DNA from: Agrostemma githago
Taxonomy: Eukaryota; Streptophyta; Magnoliopsida; Caryophyllales; Caryophyllaceae
DNA: 64,000 nt
Assembly: GCA_958450325.1 (NCBI GenBank)
Contig: OY288254.1
Span: 40,005,077 to 40,069,076, forward strand
Reading direction: 5' to 3'
The notes under the pieces were generated by a model. It made no database searches. It was not told where the DNA came from and saw only the letters and a list, made by a program, of their open reading frames with translations. Positions 33,215 to 44,830 of this stretch are shown in pieces (the first letter of the stretch is position 1; every line of letters begins with the position of its first letter). A program made the position numbers and the translations under genes.

Positions 33215-34199
33215 TCAACAATTCTTTGCCAAATGACCATATTTTTTGCACTTGTAACATTGGGGCTTGTCTTTATGCCAACAATCGTCTTCATCATGAC
33301 CAAATTTTTTGCAGTGGCTACATTGGACTCCACTTTCTTTTCCCTTAAATGATTTTTTAACAAACAATGCTCTCTCATCCTTTTCATATTCATCTACTCT
33401 CATGGACCGCCTTTGATCAATGGCACTAAGAGCATTAACTAACTCCCCTAAGGTGATTTTTGAAAGATCTTTTGAATCTTCAAGTGAAGAAGTTTTAGAC
33501 TCGTAAATTTCAGAAATTGGGACTAAAATTTTATCAATTATTCTTTCATCAGGAAATTTTTCACCAAGTAGCCTAACTTGATTAACAATTGACATAAGCT
33601 TACCCACATATTCTTTTATGGTCTCATTTTTATTCATCTTTTGAACCTCAAATTCTCTCTTGAGATTCAATATCTGCATTATTTTTTTTTTTTATGAACG
33701 AGGGAACCCGTAGCCGCTACCTTTTTGGTGTGCTCTGGGTAAACCCCCGGGTGTACGCATAGCCTGCAAACCACGCACACCAAGGTAAACCGCCCGTGGG
33801 TGACAGGCTCGAAGTCTAGAGACATAGTCTCAAGCCATACAACTCCCACAAGTTCGCGCTTGCAGGGGCTTGAACCTGAGACCCTTGGGCCGATGACCAC
33901 AAGTTTTAACCACTAGGCAACACCCTTATGGGCACTTGCATTAACTTTGTTTGTTCATTACCTTCAAATTCTTGGTTTAGCACCTCCCATGCTTCTTTGG
34001 GTGACTCACATGTAATGATACTCGGAAAAATATCATCGGATATCGCGGAATGCAAATAAGAGAGAGCTTTCGGCTTCTTTGCGTTATCCTCATCAAATTT
34101 TTTGATTTGGTTCAAAGTTGGATTTTGTGGGAGAGGGGTAGGATCAATATCACTCTCAATGACATCCCATAAATTCAAAGCTTTCAAATGAGATTTCAT
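33215..34199 (-). pseudogene. gag: Copia gag (UBN2 family) split by a SINE
   Basis: The N-terminal part (34199 to about 33944) reads MKSHLKALNLWDVIESD ... KEAWEVLNQEFEGNEQTKLMQ. After the SINE the frame resumes (33680 down to 33215) ILNLKREFEVQKM ... with two CCHC zinc knuckles (CSHCKKFGHDEDDC and CYKCKKYGHLAKNC). This is the copia-type gag polypeptide with its nucleic-acid-binding tail. Removing the SINE and one target copy rejoins the frame. A TGA follows the last knuckle, and about 18 further codons (SEEIANMAQVAEEEILL) are open behind it. No protease or RT follows, in line with a gag-only element. Confidence 0.9.
33682..33936 (-). mobile_element. tRNA-derived SINE, TSD TGCATTA
   Basis: About 255 bp on the minus strand. 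The head near 33930 has an A-box-like TGCCTAGTGG and, at 33866-33876, a B-box GGTTCAAGCCC, both pol III promoter elements. The tail is an A-run (T-run at 33682-33693 on the plus strand). Perfect 7-bp duplications TGCATTA flank it at 33675-33681 and 33937-33943. It interrupts the copia gag frame. Confidence 0.92.
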
Positions 34200-34300
34200 T
34201 TTGATAGCTCAAGTTTGATAATTTTCTCTCTTAAGGATGAGAATCAACAAAGACAAGCTATTTAATGTCATTTTTTTTGTAAGCCCGAGGAATGAACTAA

Positions 34301-34313
34301 GGCTCTGATAGCA
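34301..34313 (-). other. Primer binding site of the gag-only copia element
   Basis: The minus strand reads TGCTATCAGAGCC, one mismatch from the usual initiator-Met primer site TGGTATCAGAGCC, 2 bp from the right LTR. Confidence 0.75.
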
Positions 34314-34609
34314 AATGATGGAGATTATTGAAAATAGAGAAGATAGAAAATAAGACTTTGGTTATACTTCCATAAAAGTAACGTACAACCTTGGCTATTA
34401 AATAGCCTAATTAGTAAAACTACTTCCTAAATAAAAGGAACTAATTGTTCTACTACTAAACAACTACTATAATTATAGAATTTCAACTAAACCACTAGTT
34501 CACTACTAGTGTACTTCATAATATTATAATTAAACTATTTAAATAATAATAATAATAATAATAATAATAATTAAATAATTAAATTAATTTTGAATCATTT
34601 ATTTCAACA

Positions 34610-34753
34610 GATCTATCCATGACCACGATGAAGCTTGGGTGAAACTAAGTGGAGGTCCGAACCGACTGATGTTGAAGAATCAGTGGATGAATTGTGGTTA
34701 GGGGTGAAATGCCACTCGAAACCAGAGCTAGCTGGTTCTCCCCGAAATACGTA
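34610..34753 (+). pseudogene. rrn23: Plastid 23S rRNA gene fragment in nuclear DNA, right part
   Basis: Continues the left part: GATCTATCCATGACCA, then AAGCTTGGGTGAAACTAAGT, GGAGGTCCGAACCGACTGAT and AGCTAGCTGGTTCTCCCCGA, ending near 34750 where similarity stops. Substitutions such as GAGTTG to GAATTG fit decay in the nucleus. Confidence 0.93.
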
Positions 34754-35311
34754 AGTTGTGTTCGTGATCATGAGTCCTACTCGTACATGTCTCTGACTAG
34801 GCATGAGTTAATGTGCTTGTTGGGCTATCTTTGTTCATCATTGACTATGTGGGCGTCTGTGAGTTTGCTTAACATGAAAGTATTTGGCAAATCTATGGAC
34901 TTTCGTTACATGCCGCATCTTTTATTTGTTTTCTAAGTTGTTTTTTTGACAACTTCTCGTTTGTCACCACGGTTTGTTTTTTGGTAAGTTTGTTGGATAG
35001 CTTCCTAATTGAATTATGTATCTATTTTGAGTGGAATATTTGGGAGCACAAATTTAGATGATTAATTTGTGAGGTTTATGAATGATGATAAAACTCACTT
35101 TCTTCTGGGTCCCTATAATTAAGGGTTCCGTTCCTGTCTTCGATGGAAACCATTGGAATTTGTTCGTATCTTGGTTGGTCTCAGGATCATTTGCCATTCG
35201 TCTCGTTGGTGAGTTCGTCGCTGGTTGAGCTCAATTTCGGTAATCTCTTTTCTGGTTGAGATTACTATTTGTTGATAGAAATGGCGGTACTTTTAGCTTT
35301 AACTGTCAGTT
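34754..35311. other. No recognised feature
   Basis: AT-rich sequence between the plastid fragment and a decayed LTR. No ORF, repeat or RNA gene that I can support. Confidence 0.5.
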
Positions 35312-36111
35312 GTTAAGCACGTGTTCTACAGAATACAACGACTAAGCACAAGAAATAAATAATACTTAAGTAATTAAATAAAGGATTAGAAAAATTCTCA
35401 CAATCAATAAACTAGAAGCTTCAAATCCTTGATCCGAAATGAAAGTTATAGTTACACATAATTGCCTTTCTTTCTATAGAAAAAATTAGGATTTCTTCTT
35501 TTTCTCCTGATGATAAAGTTAAATCTCTAATAATAATGATGATATTGAAAACCTAATAATAGTCTATCTAATAATAATATATAGGAAAGTGTTTGGCCCA
35601 ATTTTATACCAGTCTCCCGTCGAGCCGTCTATCTCTACTAAACAACATATGGCCCAACTAAGTGAAGGTAGCAATTCAGCATAGCAGATTAAGCAGCACA
35701 AAAGAACTTCGGAATTGAAATGGGATCAAGAAATAAAGAGAGTGATCAAGGGTATTAAGCCGGTCAAAGACAATAACTACTCCATCAACTAGCACCATTA
35801 TAACCTCCTTAATGAGCCAAAATCTAGTAACGGTTGGAGAGGGTAACCTCTCTATAAAAGGATGGACACAATAAGATCAACTCACATAAGTATCATTGTA
35901 AACACGAAATTGCAAACAGTGAAATCATCTACCTCGCTTGGCGCCGGTGGTTTTTTCCCTCCTTTCAAAGAGTTTTTCCACGTATAAATCTTGTGTCTAT
36001 TCTTATTTTGCACGTTATTTATGTACCTGCTAATCGTTTTTAACCTTGATACCAGATAACCCACTACCCTACATATCTACAATCGTCCCTTGGTTAATTT
36101 TTACCAAAACA
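35312..36111 (+). repeat. Decayed gypsy LTR
   Basis: A candidate 800-bp LTR starting TGTTAAGCACGTG and ending ACCAAAACA, directly followed by GTTTGGCGCCCATAGGC, which resembles the TTTGGCGCC... primer site of plant gypsy elements. Near its end is the GGTTTTTTCCCTCC ... GAGTTTTTCCACGTA motif common in plant LTRs. The left boundary is tentative. Confidence 0.55.
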
Positions 36112-36927
36112 GTTTGGCGCCCATAGGCATCTAGTTGATCAAATCCTAAAAACAACAAAAAATTCTCAAAAAGAACGTCGACACCACCATCAAACTCACC
36201 AAGAGGAAGTACTCCAGCTCCACCAGTACATACTACTCCATCTGGCTCAACTCCCTAGTAAACTGGACTACCTCCGCTGAATCTATTAGCTGTTACCCTG
36301 ACTCCTCAGCAAATAGAAAGGTTGCGGAAGAATTCTAACGAAGGAGAGGCATGGAAGAAGATGAATTATAAGACACATCAAGAGCTTATCAAGCAAAAGG
36401 CTATCTAGGAGTCCCTCAGGAAAGAGTTGGAGGAAGACAAGTCTAAGGTTGCAGGGGCAGAGGCCTCTGGATCTCGTACTCAGACTACCTCATCCTTTGC
36501 TTCCATTGTCAAGAATCAGAACCTTAGCAGCTTTAGCCTAGAAGCGACTCCTAAAACTACAAAAGAAAACCAACTTGAAAAATCCAGCCACTAACCCCAC
36601 TGAAATAGTTATTCTGGCTATGCTAGGGGAGATCCAAAAACTAAATGAGAAATTTAACAAAGTACCAGGAATAGCCCCGACAATAGAATTGGTTAACCTA
36701 GAGCGCTTTGCTGATTAACCTTTTGATGACAACATTGCCCTAGTTGAAATACCCAAGAAATTCAGCTTACCTCAATGAAACACTGTGACGGGACAACAAA
36801 ACCTTTGGAACATGTGGCTCAATATAAGCAGATAATGATCACGATAGTAATCCCAAAGTGACAAAAGAGAAGCCCGCATATGTAAAGGACGATTTGGATC
36901 AACACTAAGCAGATCGGCCGTGCAATG
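36112..36927 (+). pseudogene. gag: Decayed gypsy gag, cut by element 3
   Basis: The sequence can be read in pieces as a gypsy gag: charged helices (about 36300-36480), then KKFSLPQ, and in another frame CDGTTKPLEHVAQYKQIMITIVIPK near 36783-36855. These match the gag pattern in which a DGT-DPLEHV word opens the capsid region. Several stops and at least one frameshift are present. The remnant stops where element 3 begins at 36928. Confidence 0.65.
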
Positions 36928-39578
36928 TGTAGACACCCACATTTGGCTGCTAGGTGTCTATAGTAGTTTCCAAAAAATACCCGATGATGATCGGACGCAA
37001 ACGTGTTTCTACGCGCTCGGATATGGGCTCGAAACCATTAGTTGATGGCTTGTGATTTTTACGAAGTACAAATATCACAAAACTGACCTCAAATTCAGGC
37101 CCAGCGGGTCGTTTCCAATCAAACAAGACTAATTTGGGTCAAAATCGACACCGGAAATAAAACCGACTTTTAGCAATTGGGTCAAATCCCGGTCAAAGCC
37201 ATTTCCGAGACACAAAAAATAGCCATGCAAACATCAAAAGTCCAACCCAAATACAAGGTCTACAAAATACCCAACCCAAGGTCAAATCCGGACCCCTTCG
37301 CTCCAGCTGACCCACTCGATCGAGTGTCAGCCCACTCGATCGAGTGAGCCCTCAACAGGCCCGTGTGCGGCAGCTTGGGCCACTCGACCGAGTCAGCAGG
37401 GTACTCAGTCGAGTAACCCTAGACGAGGATCGGGGGCATGCCTATATATACACCTCCTTTGCAACACAATTACAAGAACTTTTTACAACCCTACTACTTG
37501 CACACAATTTCTAGTCTTACAACCCTAATTACTCATCTTCAACCTTGAACCCTAGCTACCTCAAACCCTAAACCACCATAACTCCATCTAGATAGATCTC
37601 GAACTCCCGTGCCTAGGCCACAACTAGACGAGTCATATCTGAGAATACGAAACATGTAGGTTGAGGGTGCAATATTCCCGACTCTTCTTCTCTCTTTCTC
37701 TCCCTCGTCTCGTCCGTCCCTTGTCATCCGTCGTCCGTCGTTGTCTTTTTTATTATTTTATTGTCGCGTTCAAATATCGGTAATATCACTAATATTAAGG
37801 CATTAAATTGCTCGCTAATTCGTTTCGAGCGCGAATGATGTTGGGATAAGGAAACCCGAATATACAAGGGTGTTGCACCCGATGTTGCCGGTCGCATATC
37901 CCAACACCCCGAGTGCTTTGTTGTTGAAGCGAGTCAAATGTCAACAATAACGTTTTATTTTGTCGCGTTGTTAGTCACGTTTTTTTCGCGTCATTGTCAT
38001 CATATTTAATATCGCATACTCATCAATTTCAAAACTATTTTCAAATAAAACACCTTTTTTTAGTTGAGTCGAAACCCGTTGACGCGGATCCGACATCACA
38101 CAATCCGCGAGGATTTATTACGATGTCGGGATACCGAGGGAATCAAATCAAGTCTTTTTAATTCAAGTAATCGCAAAGAGTCATTCCTTAGATTCGATAC
38201 CAAAGTGGATGTCGCATCTAAACGAATTAATCAAGTAAATCTAACTACTACGAAGTCATTGATGCTAAAAATAGTGATCACATAATTCGAAGGAATTAGT
38301 TACGACACTATAAACGCGGAGACAATCTATTTCTTATTTAGTTGATTTAAAACGATTTACAATCGTATTTTTCTAGATTTCGCTTTAAATATTCGATATC
38401 GATTCAATAATCGAACATCGGATATGACGAGTATCAAAGTCCGAATCGAGCATAAATCTTACAATATTTATGCCTGACTCAATAAACTCATCGACTTTCC
38501 AAAATCAAAACGCAAATTCGAAACCAATAATAAATTGCGAAGCGAACCCTAGTTCGTACAGAAGGCAGTCGATCGAGTGCCTAGTCCACTCGGTCGAGTG
38601 GCACCCCAAAAAACGAGGCAAGAGGTTTTGTTTTTGACAACCACTCGGTCGAGTCTCGCAATGACTCGATCGAGTGGCCGTGCACTCGGTCGAGTCCATT
38701 CATGATTCGGTCGAGTGACATCTCGAAATCCGGGACAGAAACTCTTTCAGAGGTCCACTCGGTCGAGTCCCTCAATGACTCGGTCGAGTGGCCCCTTATC
38801 ACGTCAAAACGGTGAGTCCCACAATGCCATTCGAGTCTCGATAATACTTTTTTCCATGACTTCGGTCAACACGTGTCAAGTCTATCACATGACCTACTAT
38901 TTTTCAAAACCATGCATCATATCATTCTATATCATTTTATATTGTTGCAAACCGTTATTATCGTTATCATCGTTACTAACATGTCTGTTTCTATTTTGTC
39001 GATTTATTTTTGTTATTTCTTTTATTGTACCAAAAGAATCTCGCATGCTAAATATAACTTTGGCGTTAATCTTTGATGCATTAAATCGACGTAGCAACTT
39101 ATCCTAATTTTCGCATGTTTAGTCAAAACATTGTTTGCATATCATTCATCGTATTACTAACGCGCGTATTAAAACATCAAACGATATCTTAGTAGAGGCC
39201 GCTAATGTGCGGGCGGGGTTGGGTGTTCTTTGTGATCTTCCCAACACGTACCCTCACCCCTTACTCAGAACCATGGTTTCCGGATGTCCGAAACCATTGG
39301 CACACGAGAGTCATTCAATACACGGTATCCGATAATGCCGGTATCGGTATCAAAATGCAAAGGGACGAACCCAATAAACTCTGAAATCAGAATGGGCCGT
39401 ATTTTGTACACGGCCCACTAAGATATAGAGTGGGTCCGAACGGGCCCGAACTCCCACAAAGTTCGGTGGCGACTCCACTTCGATTTAAATTTCAATTCGA
39501 TCTATCTCATATGGAGATTCATTCGCCTCCCCAAACCCGCGCGTGGCCGCGTCGGGGTGGACCTATGTCATGTCCTCA
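36928..39578 (+). repeat. 5' LTR of element 3
   Basis: About 2.65 kb. TATATATA at 37443-37450. Palindromic CACTCGATCGAGTG units lie at 37315-37400 and 38570-38790. The end reads ATGTCCTCA, followed by the PBS. Compared with the 3' LTR it has one more palindrome unit near 37330-37345. Confidence 0.9.
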
Positions 39579-39581
39579 ATT

Positions 39582-39599
39582 TTGCGACTCCGCTGGGGA
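39582..39599 (+). other. Primer binding site of element 3
   Basis: TTGCGACTCCGCTGGGGA, one base different from the PBS of element 1 (TGGCGACTCCGCTGGGGA). Confidence 0.85.
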
Positions 39600-41316
39600 T
39601 TAACTGATGCGTGACTTACCATCGACATTCTCAGGGTTAGACTCGAATAGAAATCGTTTGACTAGTACAATACGCGTTTTAGTTTTACGTTTCATGCATA
39701 ACCCTATTTTTTCCGGGGCCGGTACTGGTGACCGACGTCCCACTATACCGTGATATACTCCAACATGGATATGTCAAAGGTGTCCATAGTCGATTCGTAT
39801 GGGTTTCGCGGCATGTTCTAAGCTCAACTCGACTTAGGAAGTCTGTTCCCATTCTCGGATAGGCTATGTGCACTGGTATAGACCCTATATAGACCGACCG
39901 AGACTTAGTGTAAAGCATACATGGTGTCGTCACTAATGCTTGCGTGAATATGTGCTACTTGGTTTCCGTGTCGTTTTCAAAAACCGTCATTCCAAAAAAT
40001 GCATCTTTTCAAAAAAATTCAATTTTTCAAAAACTCGGAAAGTTGCCGAAATTTAGACTTAAGATTTGACTCAAAACAAGTTTATTTTCTAGCCGGCATG
40101 CTATCCATTTCAAAATTCAAATTTCCGATCCACCATTCGATTTTCGAATTTTCAAAATTCAATTTCGATTTTCAAAACTTCCGAGATGCCATTTTCAATT
40201 TTCAAATTTTTGAGATGCCATTTTCGATTTTCAAATCTTCGGGGTCCCATCTTCGATTTTTCAAATTTTCTGAAATTCATTTTTCGATATTCAAATTTCA
40301 AAATTCCAATTATTCAACTTTTCAAAATCCGGGAAGCTACCGAGTTTAGGACTTATGATTTTACTCAAAAAGCCTATTTCTAGCCGGTATGCTAACCGTT
40401 TCAAAACTCAAAAAATATTTTCAAAACTTCAAATTGCGGCTGGATGGTACTTTGCCGTTTTCGAAAAATCGAGCCATCCACCGATTTTTTCGGATTTTCT
40501 TAAAAATTCCTTTTCAAAACTTTCCTCTTCTTAGGACTTCCCATATTTAGCAGTGTCGGGTCTTGTCATAAGTCGTCGAAGGTCTTTAGCGTTGAAACTC
40601 TGTCGATCTTACATCACGAGTTTCCTCCCTATCTCGGTCCGCCTTATTTGACTAAGGCAAGGCTATTCAACGTAGGGCATACCCCTACCAAGGAAAGCCC
40701 GTTTACAGACTCGAGTCGTAACTAGAAAGTCTCACGCGACCATTCCCTCTAACAGGACGGTCCCCATGACCTCTCCTAAGGGAATTTCGCCTGTCTTTCA
40801 ATCCGTTAGTCGAGTTGTCCCAATTCGCGAACCCTTTAACTTAGGGGTCTACCCTAATCACAGGGCTGTCCTTATTCAAGTCGAGTTGAGGGTCTCTAGC
40901 GTCGAAACTCTGCCGATCTTACATCGCAAGTTTCTTCCCTTACCCCGTCTGCCTTTTCTCGAGGCCGAGTCAACCCTTTACAAGGCATAGCCCTATAACA
41001 AAAGGTTTGTGATCCTTACGTCTAAGGGTCACTCGTCCAACACTCGAGTCACCTAGCTAGGGTTAGGTCACCACGGTTGGTCCGAGCACGTGGCACGGTC
41101 AAACACGGTCGCCCCATTTTCGGATTCACCCTTCTGCAGCTTGAGTCTAATTCGCGGTCGTTACTTTGTCTAGGTCAACGTCTGGGGTTCCCGATCCGAG
41201 AATTTTAGTCATTTATGTCACCCCGGGCCATTTAGTTTGACTCATTCTCTTGCATTTATGCAAAACCGAGCTTAGGCGAGTTCTAACACCTGTCGTTTCT
41301 TCCGATCAGGGACCCT
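39600..41316 (+). other. Leader of element 3
   Basis: No gene. Degenerate TTTTCAAA / GATTTTCAAA repeats at 39975-40500, then sequence matching the element 1 leader in reverse (for example the words around 40560-40690). A near repeat of part of it (GTCGAAACTCTG-CGATCTTACATC) lies at 40587 and 40897. Confidence 0.7.
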
Positions 41317-41993
41317 ATGAACGAGACACTACAAAACCAGAACAAATCCTGCACCGTCAAGAAAGGGGATATCCAGGGGAGTATGCTTATGCTGTCTTGC
41401 TCCATTAACAATATCTCCTCAAAAATCAATACCGCCCTAGATAACCTAAATGCCAGGGTAACCACCATCGAAGAAGACCTTGTAAGAACCCGATCCCGTC
41501 TAACACAACTAGAGCGGGTAAGGCAGCCAATCACCCAACCGAGCCATTTGAAGGGTGAACACTCTTACGAACTATCCGATACCCTCAAGATGGCAAGACC
41601 GAGAGAGGTAACCCTCAAGTCACCTCTCCAAAAATCAAGAACCAGTCAAAGGTAAGGACATTTACCCACTTGGATATGTCCTACACCGTCGCTTTCCAGA
41701 GGTTGGTTTCGAAGGGCCTCATACTACCTGTAGGCCCAACAGCCGACCCACCTTCAAAAAAACGTACCAAGACATGGAGCGCTGAATGTTACTGCCAGCT
41801 CCATATGGGGAGGGGGCACGATACAGAACAGTGCTGGAAACTGAAACACCTCATTCAAGATTTCCTCGACGCCGGGAGGACTCCTGTTTTGGAAACATTA
41901 TCACTTGCAAAGCCCCTCATGGACTATACAAGGTCCGATGACCAAAGCATCCAATCTACCTCTCATACATCCAAGAGTCCGGATTTGATTTAA
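41317..41993 (+). pseudogene. gag: Capsid-less gag of element 3
   Basis: The first frame (41317-41655) encodes a coiled coil (NNISSKINTALDNLNARVTTIEEDL). The second frame, shifted by one, starts near 41655 with FTHLDMSYTVAFQRLVSKGL and a complete Tat-type finger CQLHMGRGHDTEQC (C-x2-H-x4-H-x4-C), then KLKHLIQDFLDAG. Element 1 has the same order, but with about 150 capsid residues between the two parts. Those are missing here and also in element 4. A frameshift at about 41650 joins the parts. Confidence 0.78.
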
Positions 41994-44146
41994 GTCCAAG
42001 TCTAAGTCTGAGTCTAGGATATACTATTTATTTCAATTTCAAAGTCAGAGTCAGAGTCAATTGTATTCTGTCCTCTTTTCAAAATTCAATAAAATCAGCT
42101 TTCAATATTCTTTCTCATATATACTTTCCTTATGTGTTTCCGAGAACATGATGAACAACGTAATAAACTATGAGCATATGCACGTGACTATTATAGGCAC
42201 ATCTATAATGACTGCAGGAAATCGAGACCCATGTTTTCCCTTACCTGTTCCATGTCTGACATAGAGAGCCACATAACTACCCTTAGCAGGAGCGGTATCG
42301 AATCTTATGACAAATCTAGGTAGTCTCCTAGTTTGGGTTCAAGACGGGAGGCAAGCCAATTTCCCACAGTAAACACCCATCCAATAAGATCAATCAATCC
42401 CTACCTTAGGTGTTAGTCTGACTGACAGAAAAAAGAAAAAAGCGGGACAAAAAAAATCGAAAGTCCAAGAAAAAAAAACAAAAGGACAAAACCGAAAAAG
42501 CTGGCCATCATCAACAAAAAAAAAATCAAATACCCATGACCGTGGTCAACGGTCAACTCAAGTAAAAGTCCCTTGATCGCGGTACGGTCAATTCAAAAAT
42601 TATCAATACCCATACCATCAAATAGGGGAACAATCATGCTAGTTAGCTAACACCACATTTAGCCTTCCCACGTTACAACCCTCAAGACCTTCCCGAGACC
42701 TAGGCTAAGAGACAGCCCGGAATTTTGAGGATTCAAGCTCCACAGGATACACCCTAACCTTTAGGGCCAGACATGGAAACCAGATCCCGCATTATTAACC
42801 TACCCCGATCGAAGTTCGAGTCATTTTTACTCGACTTCCCCCTTTCCTACCACAATGCAATACCTTACCCTCGAAGCCTTAGCTCCGCAAAAACGAGCTC
42901 CAGATTTTGACTCATCAAAGCCACTTATGACCTAGCACCACATTTCCAAAAACATCCAAACCAGTTACCTACCCCAAACACGGGAACTCAACTTGCGGTC
43001 GGCATAAAACATGCCCAAATAGTTCACACCACCTCTGGGGGCTACCCTGGAGAACGCTCACAGTCACAGGATCAACATCCTAACTATTCTAGCCCTTTGA
43101 TCAAGACATCATTGGGAATGCACCTAGCCTACACCATCGTTATGGCTAGTTACACACAAAGTCCTATTAGACTAGGCGCCATAATATATCTTTCAATCAC
43201 TGAACTAAGGCTTGGTTTGATTTCACCGCACGTGAATACGTATGCAGCCTTTCAACAAGGGCACAACCACCCACTTTGACACAAATTCAAAAAGCACCAT
43301 TATTCCGGTCACGACACTTTCATGTTCTCAGCAGCAAGCTTTGTCATCCTGGGAGCTTCTCCTAGGCAGAAGTTCTCCACCCACCCACATAATCCAGATA
43401 CTTTCAAAATCTAGCCACCTTTCTACAGTACGTCATAGTACTCGCCTCAGTTGAAGACGAGAATCTGTCAGGACTCGAAGCAATACCCACTTTGGGAATG
43501 TACCCTAAACTCCAAAATCCAGAAGAGCACTAAACTACAACAGTCTCATTACGGACTACTGCAATCCCCCTTTAGCATATCTATCCCATTTCCATGTTCG
43601 GCCGTGTTGCCACTCGCCTAGGCTACGGAATAGCGCAACTTAAGAGTCTTGTTAGGTGGTCCACCCCCCTACCGAGTCACGGTCGAACCCCTCGAGAGTC
43701 CAATCGTGTCTGTCAACTCGTCCTGTTATGTTCAGAGTCGAGTTAGTCGGTATACCTCTCTCCTCGAATTCCCGCTTTAAAATTTGCAAAACTTAGCCAT
43801 TTGAGAAAATCCTTTTCGACAGGTCAAATTTTGGTCTATTTAAACTGCAAATTTCTTTTCTACCCCTTTCAATCTTAAAAACCTATTTCCTAGCACGTGA
43901 GTTTCTTTCAGGGCTTTGATTTCAAAATGAAGCGAAAATCATTTTTCCCAAGCGCAAGTCAATCTATAGATGCTATTTGCGTTCCCTATCTGCTATATTT
44001 GCTACTTCTGCCTGTATATCTAACATTTCAGGTACCAGCTTGGCTTCCCAAAGGAACATCAAGTTTTTGATTCCCCAGCGCCTGCGCAACTCACATATCT
44101 CCCCAGCGGAAAGCCCAAGGCGGCATTTTCCCGAAATAGCATGGGA
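41994..44146 (+). other. Non-coding interior of element 3
   Basis: No pol sequence. Sequence such as 42240-42420 and 42895-43020 matches element 4 (55480-55650 and 56100-56200), so this interior is shared by the non-autonomous group. The conserved block (GGTTTGATT ... GAATACGTATGCAGCC ... AAGGGCACAACCA) lies at 43203-43270. Confidence 0.72.
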
Positions 44147-44635
44147 TGGGCCCATATATAGGCACACCCATGACTTATACAACAAGTCCGATTTCCCGCA
44201 TAATTCTAAGTTGGGATGTGTTTGCAAACGGATACACCCATTGCTTCTTAGGCGGGCTCCCGCGCAATTTCTGAATCGGGATGTGTCTGCAAACGGACAC
44301 ACCCAGGGATTCATAGGCAAGCTCCCGCATAGTTCTTAGATGGAATGTGTCTGCAAACGGACACACCCCGGACATTTTAGGCAAGCTCCTGCATAGTTCT
44401 GAGATGGGATGTGTCTGCAAACGGACACACCCAAGGCTTTCTAGGCAAGCTTCCGGATAGTTCTGAGATGGGATGTGTTTGCAAACGGACACAGCCAGGG
44501 CTTTCTAGGAAAGCTCCCGCATAGTTTTGAGATGGGATGTGTCTGCAAACGGACACACCCAGGGCTTCTTAGGCAAGCTCCCGCGCAGCTCCATATGGGA
44601 TGTACCCGCATACAGGTACACCCAGGGCTTAAAAA
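44147..44635 (+). repeat. Tandem array, about 62-65 bp units, next to the 3' polypurine tract
   Basis: About eight units with core GATGTGTCTGCAAACGGACA, starting near 44147, 44213, 44278, 44342, 44407, 44469, 44534 and 44597, each followed by a CCAGGGCTT-type word and AGGCAAGCTCCCGCATAG. The core can fold as a short hairpin (GTGTC and GACAC). Spacers are too similar to each other for CRISPR. Confidence 0.92.
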
Positions 44636-44817
44636 AAAACAAGTCCCAGGGAGCTACTCCCGACAACAGAACTCAGGTATGATTTCTATCTTATGGCTGG
44701 CGGGCCCTTTCACGCAAGTCTAACAGACTATAAATGACCCGACCGGAAGTCTGCCAGGTCTTAATCCTCGATTGGCCTGGTAGCTACTCTGACTTTCGCA
44801 TTGTCCAAGCCTCAGTC

Positions 44818-44830
44818 GGAGTGGGGGCTC
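44818..44830 (+). other. Polypurine tract of element 3
   Basis: GGAGTGGGGGCTC immediately before the 3' LTR (whose first bases read TTTAGACACC rather than TGTAGACACC). Shared with element 1. Confidence 0.87.

Larger units (their letters stand above)
32695..34609 (-). mobile_element. Gag-only Ty1/copia element (TR-GAG type), minus strand
   Basis: Short LTRs (32695-32936, 242 bp; 34316-34609, 294 bp) start TGTTGAAATAAATG (minus strand) and end CTCCATCA. A PBS-like CTATCAGAGCC next to the right LTR resembles the initiator-Met primer site of copia elements. The interior codes only for gag. The flanking 5-bp target is GATCT at 34610-34614 and GATAT at 32690-32694. The plastid 23S sequence shows that GATCT was original, so the left copy has one change. 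The LTRs contain (AAT)n runs of different length. A SINE has inserted inside. Confidence 0.9.

Noticed and set aside
34613..34936. Open frames overlapping the plastid 23S fragment
   Set aside because: The sequence is a non-coding rRNA fragment; the frames are chance.
38715..39107. 130-aa frame with hydrophobic segments
   Set aside because: Lies wholly inside the element 3 LTR and is not kept open in the other LTR copy (49800-50210 has a different, shifted frame).
43973..44492. Frames on both strands with repeated CVCKRTHP-like or VCLQTHP-like words
   Set aside because: They are translations of the tandem array and have no sign of coding selection.
44147..44635. Regular repeats that could suggest a CRISPR array
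   Set aside because: The whole 62-65 bp unit repeats, including the parts between cores; the setting is a plant retrotransposon and no cas genes exist.
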